Shown here in pieces: positions 44,775-52,660 of a DNA stretch of 64,000 nucleotides. Position 1 is the first letter of the stretch. Every line of letters starts with the position of its first letter. Source of the DNA: JABAYQ01 sp018608925 (GTDB taxonomy: Bacteria; Bacteroidota; Bacteroidia; Flavobacteriales; UBA7312); contig JASJHQ010000043.1 in assembly GCA_037625715.1 (NCBI GenBank), forward strand, positions 9,283 through 73,282, read 5' to 3'. A model generated the notes under the pieces. The model was not told where the DNA came from and ran no database searches. It saw nothing but the letters and a program-made list of their open reading frames with translations. A program made the translations under genes and the position numbers.

Positions 44775-45776
44775 ATGATTTCAGACAACCAAAATCTTCA
44801 AGCGTTTAATACTTTTGGGATAGAAGCAAATGCAAAACATTTTGCCGCCTTCCAATCTGTTACTCAATTAACATCCTTACTTAATGAGCTAAAAGAGCCA
44901 TTATTAGTACTGGGTGGAGGAAGCAACATTTTACTTACCAAAGATTTTGAAGGGACAGTTTTAAAAAATGAAATCGAAGGTATCGAAATTTTTAATGAAG
45001 ATGAAGATTGTGCCTTTGTAAGAGTAGGTGCTGGAGTATCTTGGCACGACTTTGTAACATGGGCAATAGACAATAACTTAGGAGGAGCAGAAAACATGTC
45101 TCTAATACCTGGAAGTGTAGGTGCTGCACCGATGCAAAATATTGGAGCATATGGAGTAGAGTTGAAATCTATTTTTCACGAGCTTGAAGCCGTTTCTATT
45201 GAAAAGAAAGACATACAGACATTTAGTAATGAGGATTGCGACTTCGGATATCGCTACTCTATCTTTAAAGGCCCGCTTAAAGATAAATACGTTATTACTT
45301 CCGTTAGCTTCCGACTACAGAAAAAACATAGCTTTAATACCTCCTATGGAGCAATTGAAGAGCAATTAAAAACAATGGGTCTTGAGCCAAATCTTAAGAA
45401 CATTAGCGATGCAGTAATTGCAATTCGTCAACAGAAATTACCAGATCCTAAAAAAATTGGAAACAGCGGAAGTTTCTTTAAAAACCCAGTTGTCGACAAT
45501 GAAAAGTTTCAAGCATTAAAAAAACAATTTCCCAATATAGTCGGCTACCCAGTTTCAGAAACACAAACTAAATTAGCTGCAGGTTGGCTTATTGACCAAG
45601 CAGGCTGGAAAGGGTATCAAAACGGAGATGCTGGAGTACACAAAAATCAAGCCCTAGTTCTTGTAAATTATGGAAATGCCAAAGGAAAAGAAATCTGGGA
45701 CTTATCGGAAAAAATCTTGCAATCCATTTCCGAAAAATACGGCATTGAACTAGAAAGAGAAGTAAATATTATTTAA
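44775..45776 (+). CDS. murB: UDP-N-acetylenolpyruvoylglucosamine reductase
   Basis: MurB (333 residues) reduces the enolpyruvyl ether to make UDP-MurNAc for peptidoglycan. FAD-binding segments EPLLVLGGGSNILLTKDF and MSLIPGSVGAAPMQNIGAYG are present, as is the loop RYSIFKGPLKDKYVI typical of the type I (E. coli-like) enzyme. The catalytic serine is in KIGNSGSFFKNPVV, and a glutamate sits in the C-terminal lobe. The length also fits type I. It is the only gene in its transcript, with a terminator just behind it. Confidence 0.97.
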   Translation: MISDNQNLQAFNTFGIEANAKHFAAFQSVTQLTSLLNELKEPLLVLGGGSNILLTKDFEGTVLKNEIEGIEIFNEDEDCAFVRVGAGVSWHDFVTWAIDNNLGGAENMSLIPGSVGAAPMQNIGAYGVELKSIFHELEAVSIEKKDIQTFSNEDCDFGYRYSIFKGPLKDKYVITSVSFRLQKKHSFNTSYGAIEEQLKTMGLEPNLKNISDAVIAIRQQKLPDPKKIGNSGSFFKNPVVDNEKFQALKKQFPNIVGYPVSETQTKLAAGWLIDQAGWKGYQNGDAGVHKNQALVLVNYGNAKGKEIWDLSEKILQSISEKYGIELEREVNII

Positions 45777-45801
45777 GACTATCTACTAAAATATAGGCAT
45801 T

Positions 45802-45831
45802 AAAAAAGCAGCTCAAATGAGCTACTTTTTT
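45802..45831. terminator. murB / small lipoprotein bidirectional terminator
   Basis: AAAAAAGCAGCTC, loop AAAT, GAGCTACTTTTTT forms a stem with one mismatch between A and T tracts. A nearly identical hairpin ends the tRNA-Leu gene at 48769-48799. A 10-base inverted repeat (CTATCTACTA at 45779-45788 and its complement at 45861-45870) surrounds it. Confidence 0.8.
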
Positions 45832-45888
45832 AATAATAGGAAATTGTTAATAGCTAAACTAGTAGATAGATTTGCAATTATAAAATTA

Positions 45889-46187
45889 CTATTCGGCTAT
45901 AATACCATACATTTCATTAAAACCTGTTGAGTTAGCGCATACATTAGTTGGATATGTTTCATAACCAATCGAATAATCTTTTTCTTCGTATAGACTGTTG
46001 TTATGATAAGTCTTAGCACTTACTTCTACACATCCTGTAGTGTTTGCAACATTTAAAATAAACATTTGCATCATATAGTAAAAAGTTGTTCCACTAAGTT
46101 TTCAGCAAAACTATCAGCTTCATCTTCTGAACAAGAAAAAAATAGTGTAGAGAAAAATAAAACAAGTAAAAAGTGGAATGGTTTCAT
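45889..46187 (-). pseudogene. Small lipoprotein gene with a one-base frameshift
   Basis: From ATG 46187 a 38-residue frame encodes a lipoprotein signal (FHFLLVLFFSTLFFSC, then SEDEADSF, cleaved before the cysteine) and stops at TGA 46071. The overlapping frame 45889-46074 continues with 61 residues (FILNVANTTGCVEVSAKTYH and onward). Adding one base in the 5-base A run at 46080-46084 on the plus strand joins them into one 99-residue lipoprotein. It may be a real frameshift, a sequencing error, or two tiny genes. No homologue is recognised. Confidence 0.55.
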
Positions 46188-46210
46188 ATCTAGTTTATAA
46201 AAATAATTTG

Positions 46211-48670
46211 CTACTGCAGAATAAGCTTATGATTACTTATTCCAATAGATGTTTTAATAGTTAAATTATAGATGCCTTTAGAATAGTGAGATAAATCTAT
46301 TTGAGACCTAAACTCCCCATTGGATTTATTTGATTCAAAATAAACTTGCTTACCCAAAACATTATTAACTCTTATTTCAATCTCATTATCTAAGTATAGC
46401 TCCAAATTAAATACATTAGAAGATGGATTAGGGTAAATAATTACTTTAAAGTCATTTTCGGAAATTGATGATGCATTCTGACATACCTGTTGGCAATCAT
46501 TTAAAGAGGAATACCCTCCTGTTCCGTCCATAGGATCAACACAAGCGTCGCCAATGCAGTTAAATGTTATTGAAGGATCATCCTGACATTCTTGTTGGCA
46601 ATCATTTAACGAGGAGTACCCTCCTGTTCCGTCCATAGGATCAACACAAGCTTCACCAATACAGTTAAATGATATTAAAGGATCATCCTGACACACTTGT
46701 TGGCAATCATTTAAAGAAGAGTACCCTCCGGTTCCGTCCATTGGATCAACGCAAGCTTCACCAATGCAGTTAAATGATATTAAAGGATCATCCTGACACT
46801 CTTGTTGACAAACATTTATAGAGGAGTAATCTCCTGTTCCATCCATAGGATCAACACAAGCGTCGCCAATGCAATTAAACGACTCAGACAGAACATCATC
46901 ACATTGATCAGAGCGTTCGGCTGATCCAATATCTTTAATATTGACAGCCACTATATTATTTTGAGATAAACCTGTATAACCTGGGTCTCCGTTATCGTGA
47001 GCAATGCTACAATAATCAGGCAAAAGATAGGGAGTGAAAGATGAATTATCATCTATTAAAGTTAACATCGGATCATCTATTCCATCAAAATTTGTTTCTG
47101 ACAGATTATTTAAATTATTGCCAAACATATTATATCCTGAAGCGATAATAGTACTTCCTGGAAAAAAATCAATCACATCAACAATACTATTTACAAATGT
47201 GACTGTTCCTGTCTCATCATAATATTGATACTGCTGCAAGCTTAAACTAGATTCGTTTTGATAAAAAGTCGAAGAATGAATCAATATCTCCGTTTCTGTT
47301 GTAAAGTATAATACCTTGTCATTATTGTAAAAAGTAGAGTTGTAAATTTCTAAATAACCTTTAGATTGTGAAATCATATGATACATGGTATAAACTCCAC
47401 CAGTATTGTTACTAAAAAAACAAGAATTAATATACGTTTGGCAAGATGTACAATTAATATTATTAATATTTATTTCTAAATTGTCGTTATCAGAAAAAAT
47501 ACAATTATTAAAGTTAAGTGAGTTTATATCTTTCGAGAAAACATTCCCATTTACAATACAACTATCCATTATTATTTGATTTGTTGACATACTATTACCA
47601 TTAATAGACAAGTCGGCATTAAAAGTAGTATTTGAGAACATCAAGCTAGGTGTGTCATTAAGATCATCAAAATTAAAATCCAAAGAATTATATAAGGAAT
47701 TATCAGATTGAAAGATCGAATTAGAAATATTGATTAAACCCATACTTCCATCAGAGAAATTATTAGCACTAACCCCATCAACATTCCCTTCTCCCCCAAA
47801 AGTAAAAGAACAACTATTAAAATTTGAATTAGAGATATTTAAATCTGTAGGATAATTATTATCAATATTTTGGTTCAGCCTTATAGTAGAATTACTAAAA
47901 TTAACTGCATCAAGATTTACTACCAATTCATCTGCCTGAAAATATTGCATATAACCAACATATGAATTTTCTACATTAAAATTATTAAACGTAGAATTTG
48001 AAATATCTAACTTTTCTAAAGCAGAATAAGTGCTAATCGAAGAGTTGTTAAATTCAGAAGACGACATGGTAATATCAGTTGTACCATACAGGTATTTTTC
48101 ATCAATAAGAACACCTAGGTTAATCCCATAACAATAAGATATTGTAAAACTTAAATTTGGGGCATCAAGAAAGAAAATTTTACTTGCTGAGTTAGTAAAT
48201 TGACAATTCTCAACATTCACATTAATGTCACTTACTTGATTCTGAAACTGGAAAACCCTAGCTGAAGAAGAAGATCCTAGATTTATGACAAAGGAGTTTT
48301 TAATCTCGAAATCATTATTAATATTAAAAAAAACAAAATCTTGTTGAGAATCAGGATGTATATCAATACTATCAATTTCAAGCTCTCCATAGGAGAAAAA
48401 AGTACCATCATTAAACTTCAAGTACAAACTATTATTATCATCTGAAAGACCAACAATTCTTACATCTGAATTAGAAGTAATATTTGAGTTTATATTAATT
48501 GTTTGGTTTATTAAATAGCTTTCAAACCTAATCGTTGTACCATCTTCTGCATTCTCAACAGCATCTTTAAAAGACCCTGGCCCTGAGTCATTAGAGTTAC
48601 TAACATAAACAGTTTGAGATATTCCAAAAAATGGAGTCAATAAAATAAGTAGTAAATAAAATGCTTTCAT
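46211..48670 (-). CDS. Secreted parallel beta-helix protein with Cys repeats and T9SS type A signal
   Basis: The 819-residue exported protein has a signal peptide (KAFYLLLILLTPFFGISQ), a choice-of-anchor / right-handed beta-helix region (residues 20-590) with repeated rungs such as INNNFEIKNSFVINLGSS and LNFNNCIFSDND, then four tandem 35-residue repeats (about 597-736) with motif C-x4-C-VDPMDGTG-YSS-C-x3-C, and a T9SS type A domain (VIIYPNPSSNVFNLELY, NVLGKQVYFES, SKGIYNLTI, ending HKLILQ). The beta-helix fold binds or cuts polysaccharide in many families, but no catalytic residues are recognised. Each repeat has four cysteines, suggesting two disulphides. Confidence 0.88.
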   Translation of the reverse strand: MKAFYLLLILLTPFFGISQTVYVSNSNDSGPGSFKDAVENAEDGTTIRFESYLINQTININSNITSNSDVRIVGLSDDNNSLYLKFNDGTFFSYGELEIDSIDIHPDSQQDFVFFNINNDFEIKNSFVINLGSSSSARVFQFQNQVSDINVNVENCQFTNSASKIFFLDAPNLSFTISYCYGINLGVLIDEKYLYGTTDITMSSSEFNNSSISTYSALEKLDISNSTFNNFNVENSYVGYMQYFQADELVVNLDAVNFSNSTIRLNQNIDNNYPTDLNISNSNFNSCSFTFGGEGNVDGVSANNFSDGSMGLINISNSIFQSDNSLYNSLDFNFDDLNDTPSLMFSNTTFNADLSINGNSMSTNQIIMDSCIVNGNVFSKDINSLNFNNCIFSDNDNLEININNINCTSCQTYINSCFFSNNTGGVYTMYHMISQSKGYLEIYNSTFYNNDKVLYFTTETEILIHSSTFYQNESSLSLQQYQYYDETGTVTFVNSIVDVIDFFPGSTIIASGYNMFGNNLNNLSETNFDGIDDPMLTLIDDNSSFTPYLLPDYCSIAHDNGDPGYTGLSQNNIVAVNIKDIGSAERSDQCDDVLSESFNCIGDACVDPMDGTGDYSSINVCQQECQDDPLISFNCIGEACVDPMDGTGGYSSLNDCQQVCQDDPLISFNCIGEACVDPMDGTGGYSSLNDCQQECQDDPSITFNCIGDACVDPMDGTGGYSSLNDCQQVCQNASSISENDFKVIIYPNPSSNVFNLELYLDNEIEIRVNNVLGKQVYFESNKSNGEFRSQIDLSHYSKGIYNLTIKTSIGISNHKLILQ
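46463..46882 (-). repeat. Four tandem 105-bp coding repeats
   Basis: Four units of exactly 105 bases (35 codons) lie in the 3' part of the beta-helix gene. The protein consensus starts SFNCIGEACVDPMDGTG and has four cysteines. The middle two copies are almost identical in DNA; the outer two have drifted. Confidence 0.95.
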
Positions 48671-48768
48671 AATTTGTTGTTAAGATATAAGATAAGAATA
48701 GCGAATATAACCATTTTTATGAGAGACATGCGTTTAAAGACAACCTCAAATACTTTAGATACAGACAT

Positions 48769-48799
48769 AAAAAAAAGCAGCTCAAATGAGCTGCTTTTT
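48769..48799 (-). terminator. Terminator after tRNA-Leu
   Basis: AAAAAGCAGCTC, loop AAAT, GAGCTGCTTTTT is a perfect 12-bp stem three bases beyond the tRNA 3' end, followed on the minus strand by a long U run (48769-48776 on the plus strand is all A). Confidence 0.85.
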
Positions 48800-48801
48800 C
48801 G

Positions 48802-48883
48802 TGCGGATGAAGGGAGTCGAACCCCCACGCCGTGAGGCACAAGATCCTAAGTCTAGCATGTCTACCAATTCCATCACATCCGC
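48802..48883 (-). tRNA. tRNA-Leu (anticodon TAG)
   Basis: An 82-base class II tRNA with acceptor GCGGATG/CATCCGC, a long variable arm (TGCCTCACGGCG) and T-loop TTCGACT. The loop CTTAGGA gives anticodon TAG (CUA/CUG codons). The anticodon stem CTAGA/TCTTG has one T-T mismatch. The CCA end is not encoded. It has its own terminator. Confidence 0.93.
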
Positions 48884-48984
48884 AAATTTAGGTCTGCAAA
48901 TATATATATTTTTATGTAGCAAGAAAGTATCTCAAAAAAATATTTTAAATAGAATAAAATGATGTGGAATGTCAGTCAAAATAC

Positions 48985-48992
48985 TATTTTTG
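48985..48992 (+). promoter_or_regulatory. Probable -7 box of the flavin reductase-like gene
   Basis: TATTTTTG matches TAnnTTTG, 26 bases before ATG 49018. No clear -33 element is seen. Confidence 0.35.
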
Positions 48993-49017
48993 TTAAATAA
49001 CGCACTTGACAATTAAT

Positions 49018-49923
49018 ATGCTACACATTAAACCAAAAGACCTAGCGGTTGCAGAGTTCCACTCCTATCTTTTAAGTTCGGTAGGCCCAAGACCTATTGC
49101 TTTAGCTAGTACCTTGGATGGAAACGGAATTCCAAACCTTAGTCCGTTTAGCTTTTTTAATGTTTTTAGCGCAAACCCTCCGATTGCTATTTTCTCTCCA
49201 GCAAGAAGAGTTAGAAACAACACTACTAAGCATACTTTAGAAAACGTATTACTTAATAAAGAAGTAGTAATTAATGTCGTTTCTCAAGATATCGTTCAGC
49301 AAACTTCTCTTTCTAGCACAGAATATGAAGAAGGTGTAAACGAATTTACCAAGGCAGGATTTACTCCTTTAGCTTCAGAAACAGTAGCTCCATTTAGAGT
49401 GAAAGAATCGCCAGTTCAGATGGAGTGCGTAGTAAACGACGTAATCTCATTAGGGGAAGAAGGTGGAGCAGGAAATCTAGTTATTTGCGAAATAAAAATG
49501 ATTCATATCAGTGAAGACATTTTAGATGAGAATGGTGTTATCGATCCTAACAAAATTAAATTGGTAGGTCGAATGGGAGGAAACTGGTACTGCAAGACTA
49601 CTAACGAGTCTATATTCGAAGTAGTTAAGCCTATTAGAAACTTAGGAATTGGAATTGATAAAATTCCACAAAGAATACGAAACAGCTACATTTTAAGCGG
49701 AAACGATTTAGGAATGTTAGGAAACATAGAATCTCTACCATCATTGGAAGAAGTGGAGAAATATAGAAAAGATAATTATACCATTAACGAGATTTTGAAT
49801 TTTAGCAGCGAAGACGAAGAAGCAAGAGAAGGCCTTCATCATCGTGCTAAAGAATTATTAAGCCAGGGCAAAATTGAAAGCGCCTGGAAAACATTATTGA
49901 TTGATAAAATAAATAGATTATGA
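49018..49923 (+). CDS. Flavin reductase-like FMN-binding protein
   Basis: This 301-residue protein matches the flavin reductase-like family: the split-barrel FMN-binding segment SSVGPRPIALASTLDGNGIPNL (only part of which is quoted here as VGPRPIALASTLDGNG), FNVFSANPPIAIFSPARR and NVVSQDIVQQ. The C-terminal 90 residues are alpha-helical and extra to the basic fold. The ATG at 49018 (MLHIKPKDL) is preferred to a TTG four codons upstream because it starts where the family does. It is the first of three coupled genes: its stop overlaps the DUF3127 ATG. Substrate and partner are unknown. Confidence 0.87.
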   Translation: MLHIKPKDLAVAEFHSYLLSSVGPRPIALASTLDGNGIPNLSPFSFFNVFSANPPIAIFSPARRVRNNTTKHTLENVLLNKEVVINVVSQDIVQQTSLSSTEYEEGVNEFTKAGFTPLASETVAPFRVKESPVQMECVVNDVISLGEEGGAGNLVICEIKMIHISEDILDENGVIDPNKIKLVGRMGGNWYCKTTNESIFEVVKPIRNLGIGIDKIPQRIRNSYILSGNDLGMLGNIESLPSLEEVEKYRKDNYTINEILNFSSEDEEAREGLHHRAKELLSQGKIESAWKTLLIDKINRL

Positions 49924-50279
49924 GTTTAGCAGTAAGTGGAAAATTAGTAAAATTACTAGACCTAGAAACAGGAACTAGTAAAGCAGGAAAAGAATGGAAA
50001 AAACAATCGTTTGTGATTGACACAGGCGCTCAGTACAACCCTGAGGTTTGTTTTCAACTTTTTGGAGAAGACAAAATTGTAATGTTAGATGGCCTTCAGC
50101 CAGGAACAGAAATTGAAGTTGCTTTCAACCTTTCCTCTAGAGAGTACAATGGTAAATACTACCACAACATTGACGCATGGAAAATAAATCGTTCTGCAGC
50201 AGCTGTAGTTGATGCTCCAATGCCAACCGAATCGTTTGAGAGCACACCAGGCTCTGATGAAGACGATTTACCATTCTAA
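49920..50279 (+). CDS. DUF3127 protein with SSB-like acidic C-terminal tip
   Basis: This 119-residue protein belongs to DUF3127, a small family of predicted single-domain OB-like proteins of Bacteroidota. The core has beta strands LAVSGKLVKLLDLETGTSKA, WKKQSFVIDTGAQYNPE and IEVAFNLSSREYNGKYYHNI. A flexible linker leads to the tail GSDEDDLPF, which closely resembles the DDxPF tip of single-strand DNA-binding protein that recruits repair and replication enzymes. The gene overlaps the flavin reductase stop by 4 bases (ATGA) and ends exactly where the AtoE-like gene starts. The DNA-binding role is an inference from the tail. Confidence 0.85.
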   Translation: MSLAVSGKLVKLLDLETGTSKAGKEWKKQSFVIDTGAQYNPEVCFQLFGEDKIVMLDGLQPGTEIEVAFNLSSREYNGKYYHNIDAWKINRSAAAVVDAPMPTESFESTPGSDEDDLPF

Positions 50280-51617
50280 ATGTCTGATTGGCTAGCTAAA
50301 ATTTTTAGAAAGTTTTTACCCGCTCCATTTACTATTGCAGTAATTTTAACGGTATTTACTTTTATACTAGCTTATTTTTTTAATACCAATACGGAAGAGA
50401 AGCCAATAGCTTCTCTTCTTTTGTTCTGGGAAAAAGGCTTGTGGGACAAAAACCTTCTTGTGTTCGCATTTCAGATGATGCTAATGCTAGTTTTAGGGCA
50501 TGTGGTCGCTCTTTCCCAAACAGTAAACACGATCATTGAAAAAATGTCGACCCTTTTTACTAATACAGCTCAAGCCGCTGCATTGGTTACCATCCTAACA
50601 CTTTTAGTTAGTTTATTCAATTGGGGTTTAGGACTAATTTTTGGAGCTATACTGGCTCGAAAAGTGGGCGAATACGCTACAAAAAACAATATAAAATTAC
50701 ACTACCCTATTATTGGTGCGGCTGGCTATTCAGGACTAATGGTATGGCACGGAGGAATCTCGGGCTCTGCTCCTATTAAAATAGCAGAGCAAGGACATTT
50801 TATGCAAGATAAAATAGGAGTCATCAGTCAGGACGCTACTATTTTTTCTTCTATGAACTTAAGCGTTAGCCTTGTACTTTTAATTGTACTTCCTATGCTA
50901 ATGTATTTTCTTGGCAAGAAAAGCAAAGGCCAAAAGATGGAATTAAAATCATCTGAAATACATACTGAAAAGCAGGATTTAATTGGAGCTGAAAAACTAG
51001 ATCATTCTAACTATATAGGCATAGGATTTGGAGCTATAATAATCCTCTTTTGTTTATATAAAGCTTTGGTTTTACCAGAACAGTTAAGCCTTTCGTTTAT
51101 CACCCCTAATTACATCAATCTATTTTTACTAGGATTAGCTATTGTTCTTCACAGAAACTTTAATCAGTTTTTAAATGGGGTAGCCAAAGCAATAAACGGC
51201 TCATCAGGCATATTAATTCAGTTTCCTCTTTATTTCGGAATAATGGGACTTATGAAATACTCGGGAATGGTTACTGTTTTTTCCGATTTCTTTGTTCAGA
51301 TATCGAACAGCACTACCTTTCCTATTTTCACTTTTATAAGTGCTGGTATTGTAAACATCTTTGTTCCTAGTGGCGGAGGTCAATGGGCAGTGCAAGGACC
51401 AATCATTATTGAAGCGGCAACCCAACTAGGTGTTCCGTATTGGAAAGCTATTATGGCCTTAGCCTATGGCGACCAGACAACCAATATGCTGCAACCATTC
51501 TGGGCATTGCCACTACTTGGAATAACCGGATTAAAAGCCAAAGAAATTTTACCTTACACACTTATCTTAATGATTGCCGGATCGGCTATATTTATTACAG
51601 GACTTCTAGTCTTTTAG
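50280..51617 (+). CDS. Short-chain fatty acid transporter (AtoE/TIGR00366 type)
   Basis: The 445-residue membrane protein has about twelve hydrophobic helices and matches the AtoE short-chain fatty acid uptake family: FLPAPFTIAVILTVFTFILA near the start, LFNWGLGLIFGAILARKVGE, YSGLMVWHGGISGSAPIKIA and the C-terminal IFVPSGGGQWAVQGPIIIEA, where the glycine-rich loops line the substrate path. It starts directly after the DUF3127 stop. Its end overlaps the convergent permease by 4 bases. The true substrate may be acetoacetate, butyrate or another small acid. Confidence 0.88.
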   Translation: MSDWLAKIFRKFLPAPFTIAVILTVFTFILAYFFNTNTEEKPIASLLLFWEKGLWDKNLLVFAFQMMLMLVLGHVVALSQTVNTIIEKMSTLFTNTAQAAALVTILTLLVSLFNWGLGLIFGAILARKVGEYATKNNIKLHYPIIGAAGYSGLMVWHGGISGSAPIKIAEQGHFMQDKIGVISQDATIFSSMNLSVSLVLLIVLPMLMYFLGKKSKGQKMELKSSEIHTEKQDLIGAEKLDHSNYIGIGFGAIIILFCLYKALVLPEQLSLSFITPNYINLFLLGLAIVLHRNFNQFLNGVAKAINGSSGILIQFPLYFGIMGLMKYSGMVTVFSDFFVQISNSTTFPIFTFISAGIVNIFVPSGGGQWAVQGPIIIEAATQLGVPYWKAIMALAYGDQTTNMLQPFWALPLLGITGLKAKEILPYTLILMIAGSAIFITGLLVF

Positions 51618-52660
51618 CTTTTAACATCGAAAGCATCACGAATAGCATTACCCAACAACATAAAAGACAACACTAAAAACAGGATGGCTAAACCAGGGAA
51701 AATAGCCAAGTACCCTTTACCCATTATAATATAAGAATAGTGGTCTTTTATCATAGTTCCCCAAGATGGAATAGGTGGCTGTGCCCCAATTCCTAAAAAA
51801 CTTAAGCCAGCTTCTATCAGAATAGCAGAAGCAAAATTTGCAGCCGAAATAACAATAACAGGAGCTATAACATTTGGCAATACGTGTTTGGTTAGTATTC
51901 GAAAAGTGTTAAAACCAAGCACTTTACTAGCTTCGATATATTCTTCCTTTCTAACAGACATAACACTCCCTCTAACGATACGAGCTACTTCGACCCACAT
52001 AGTTAGTCCGACCGCTACAAAAACTTGCCAGAATCCTTTTCCTAAAGCTAAAGAAATTGCGATAACCATTAACAAAGTCGGAATAGACCATACTACATTA
52101 ACCAACCACATAACTACAGCATCAACAGTTCCTCCAAAATAACCAGAAACTAAACCTAAACTTATTCCAATTATGAGAGAGATAATAACAGAAATAAAAC
52201 CTACCGCTAAAGAAACTCTAGAACCATAAAGTATTCTACTTAAATAATCTCTTCCGAACCTATCAGTACCAAGCAAATAAGTGCGGACTTCAATTGTGTG
52301 CTTACCATCCGTTTCTATCCACTGATCAGAATTATAAAGAGGTAAGTAATAATGGCGTCCGTCTTCAGATTTAAAATCAGAGACAGGAACTTCGGTAAAA
52401 GAAGACTCTTGACCGACAAAAAAATCATAGAAAAAAGTAGACGTTTTCTCAAGATTAGGAACGAGCATTATCTTAACAGACTCGTTAGGAGAAAGAGTGG
52501 CTAACTCAATATTCATTTGATTAGCATTGGGTGAAGAATCCGGAAAAAAAGAAACCCCAAATAAAGAAATCAAAAAAGTAATAGCAATAATAGAAAATCC
52601 GAAAAGCCCTAGCTTATCTTTCTTAAATTTTCGCAATGCAATATTAGTTAAACTACTCAT
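51614..52660 (-). CDS. Peptide ABC transporter permease (DppC/OppC family)
   Basis: This 348-residue permease has the OppC N-terminal helix (KLGLFGFSIIAITFLISLFG), a periplasmic segment longer than usual (about residues 40-130), five further helices and the EAA loop MSVRKEEYIEASKVLGFNTFRIL that docks the ATPase. HVLPNVIAPVIVISAANFAS is also diagnostic. The partners DppB, DppD/F and the binding protein are not in the window, so it is an orphan here. It overlaps the GT2 gene upstream by 4 bases, so it is coupled to an unrelated envelope gene. Confidence 0.92.
   Translation of the reverse strand: MSSLTNIALRKFKKDKLGLFGFSIIAITFLISLFGVSFFPDSSPNANQMNIELATLSPNESVKIMLVPNLEKTSTFFYDFFVGQESSFTEVPVSDFKSEDGRHYYLPLYNSDQWIETDGKHTIEVRTYLLGTDRFGRDYLSRILYGSRVSLAVGFISVIISLIIGISLGLVSGYFGGTVDAVVMWLVNVVWSIPTLLMVIAISLALGKGFWQVFVAVGLTMWVEVARIVRGSVMSVRKEEYIEASKVLGFNTFRILTKHVLPNVIAPVIVISAANFASAILIEAGLSFLGIGAQPPIPSWGTMIKDHYSYIIMGKGYLAIFPGLAILFLVLSFMLLGNAIRDAFDVKS

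Noticed and set aside
46463..46882. Possible CRISPR-like array
   Set aside because: The repeats are contiguous 105-bp coding units without spacers, all in frame in a secreted protein.
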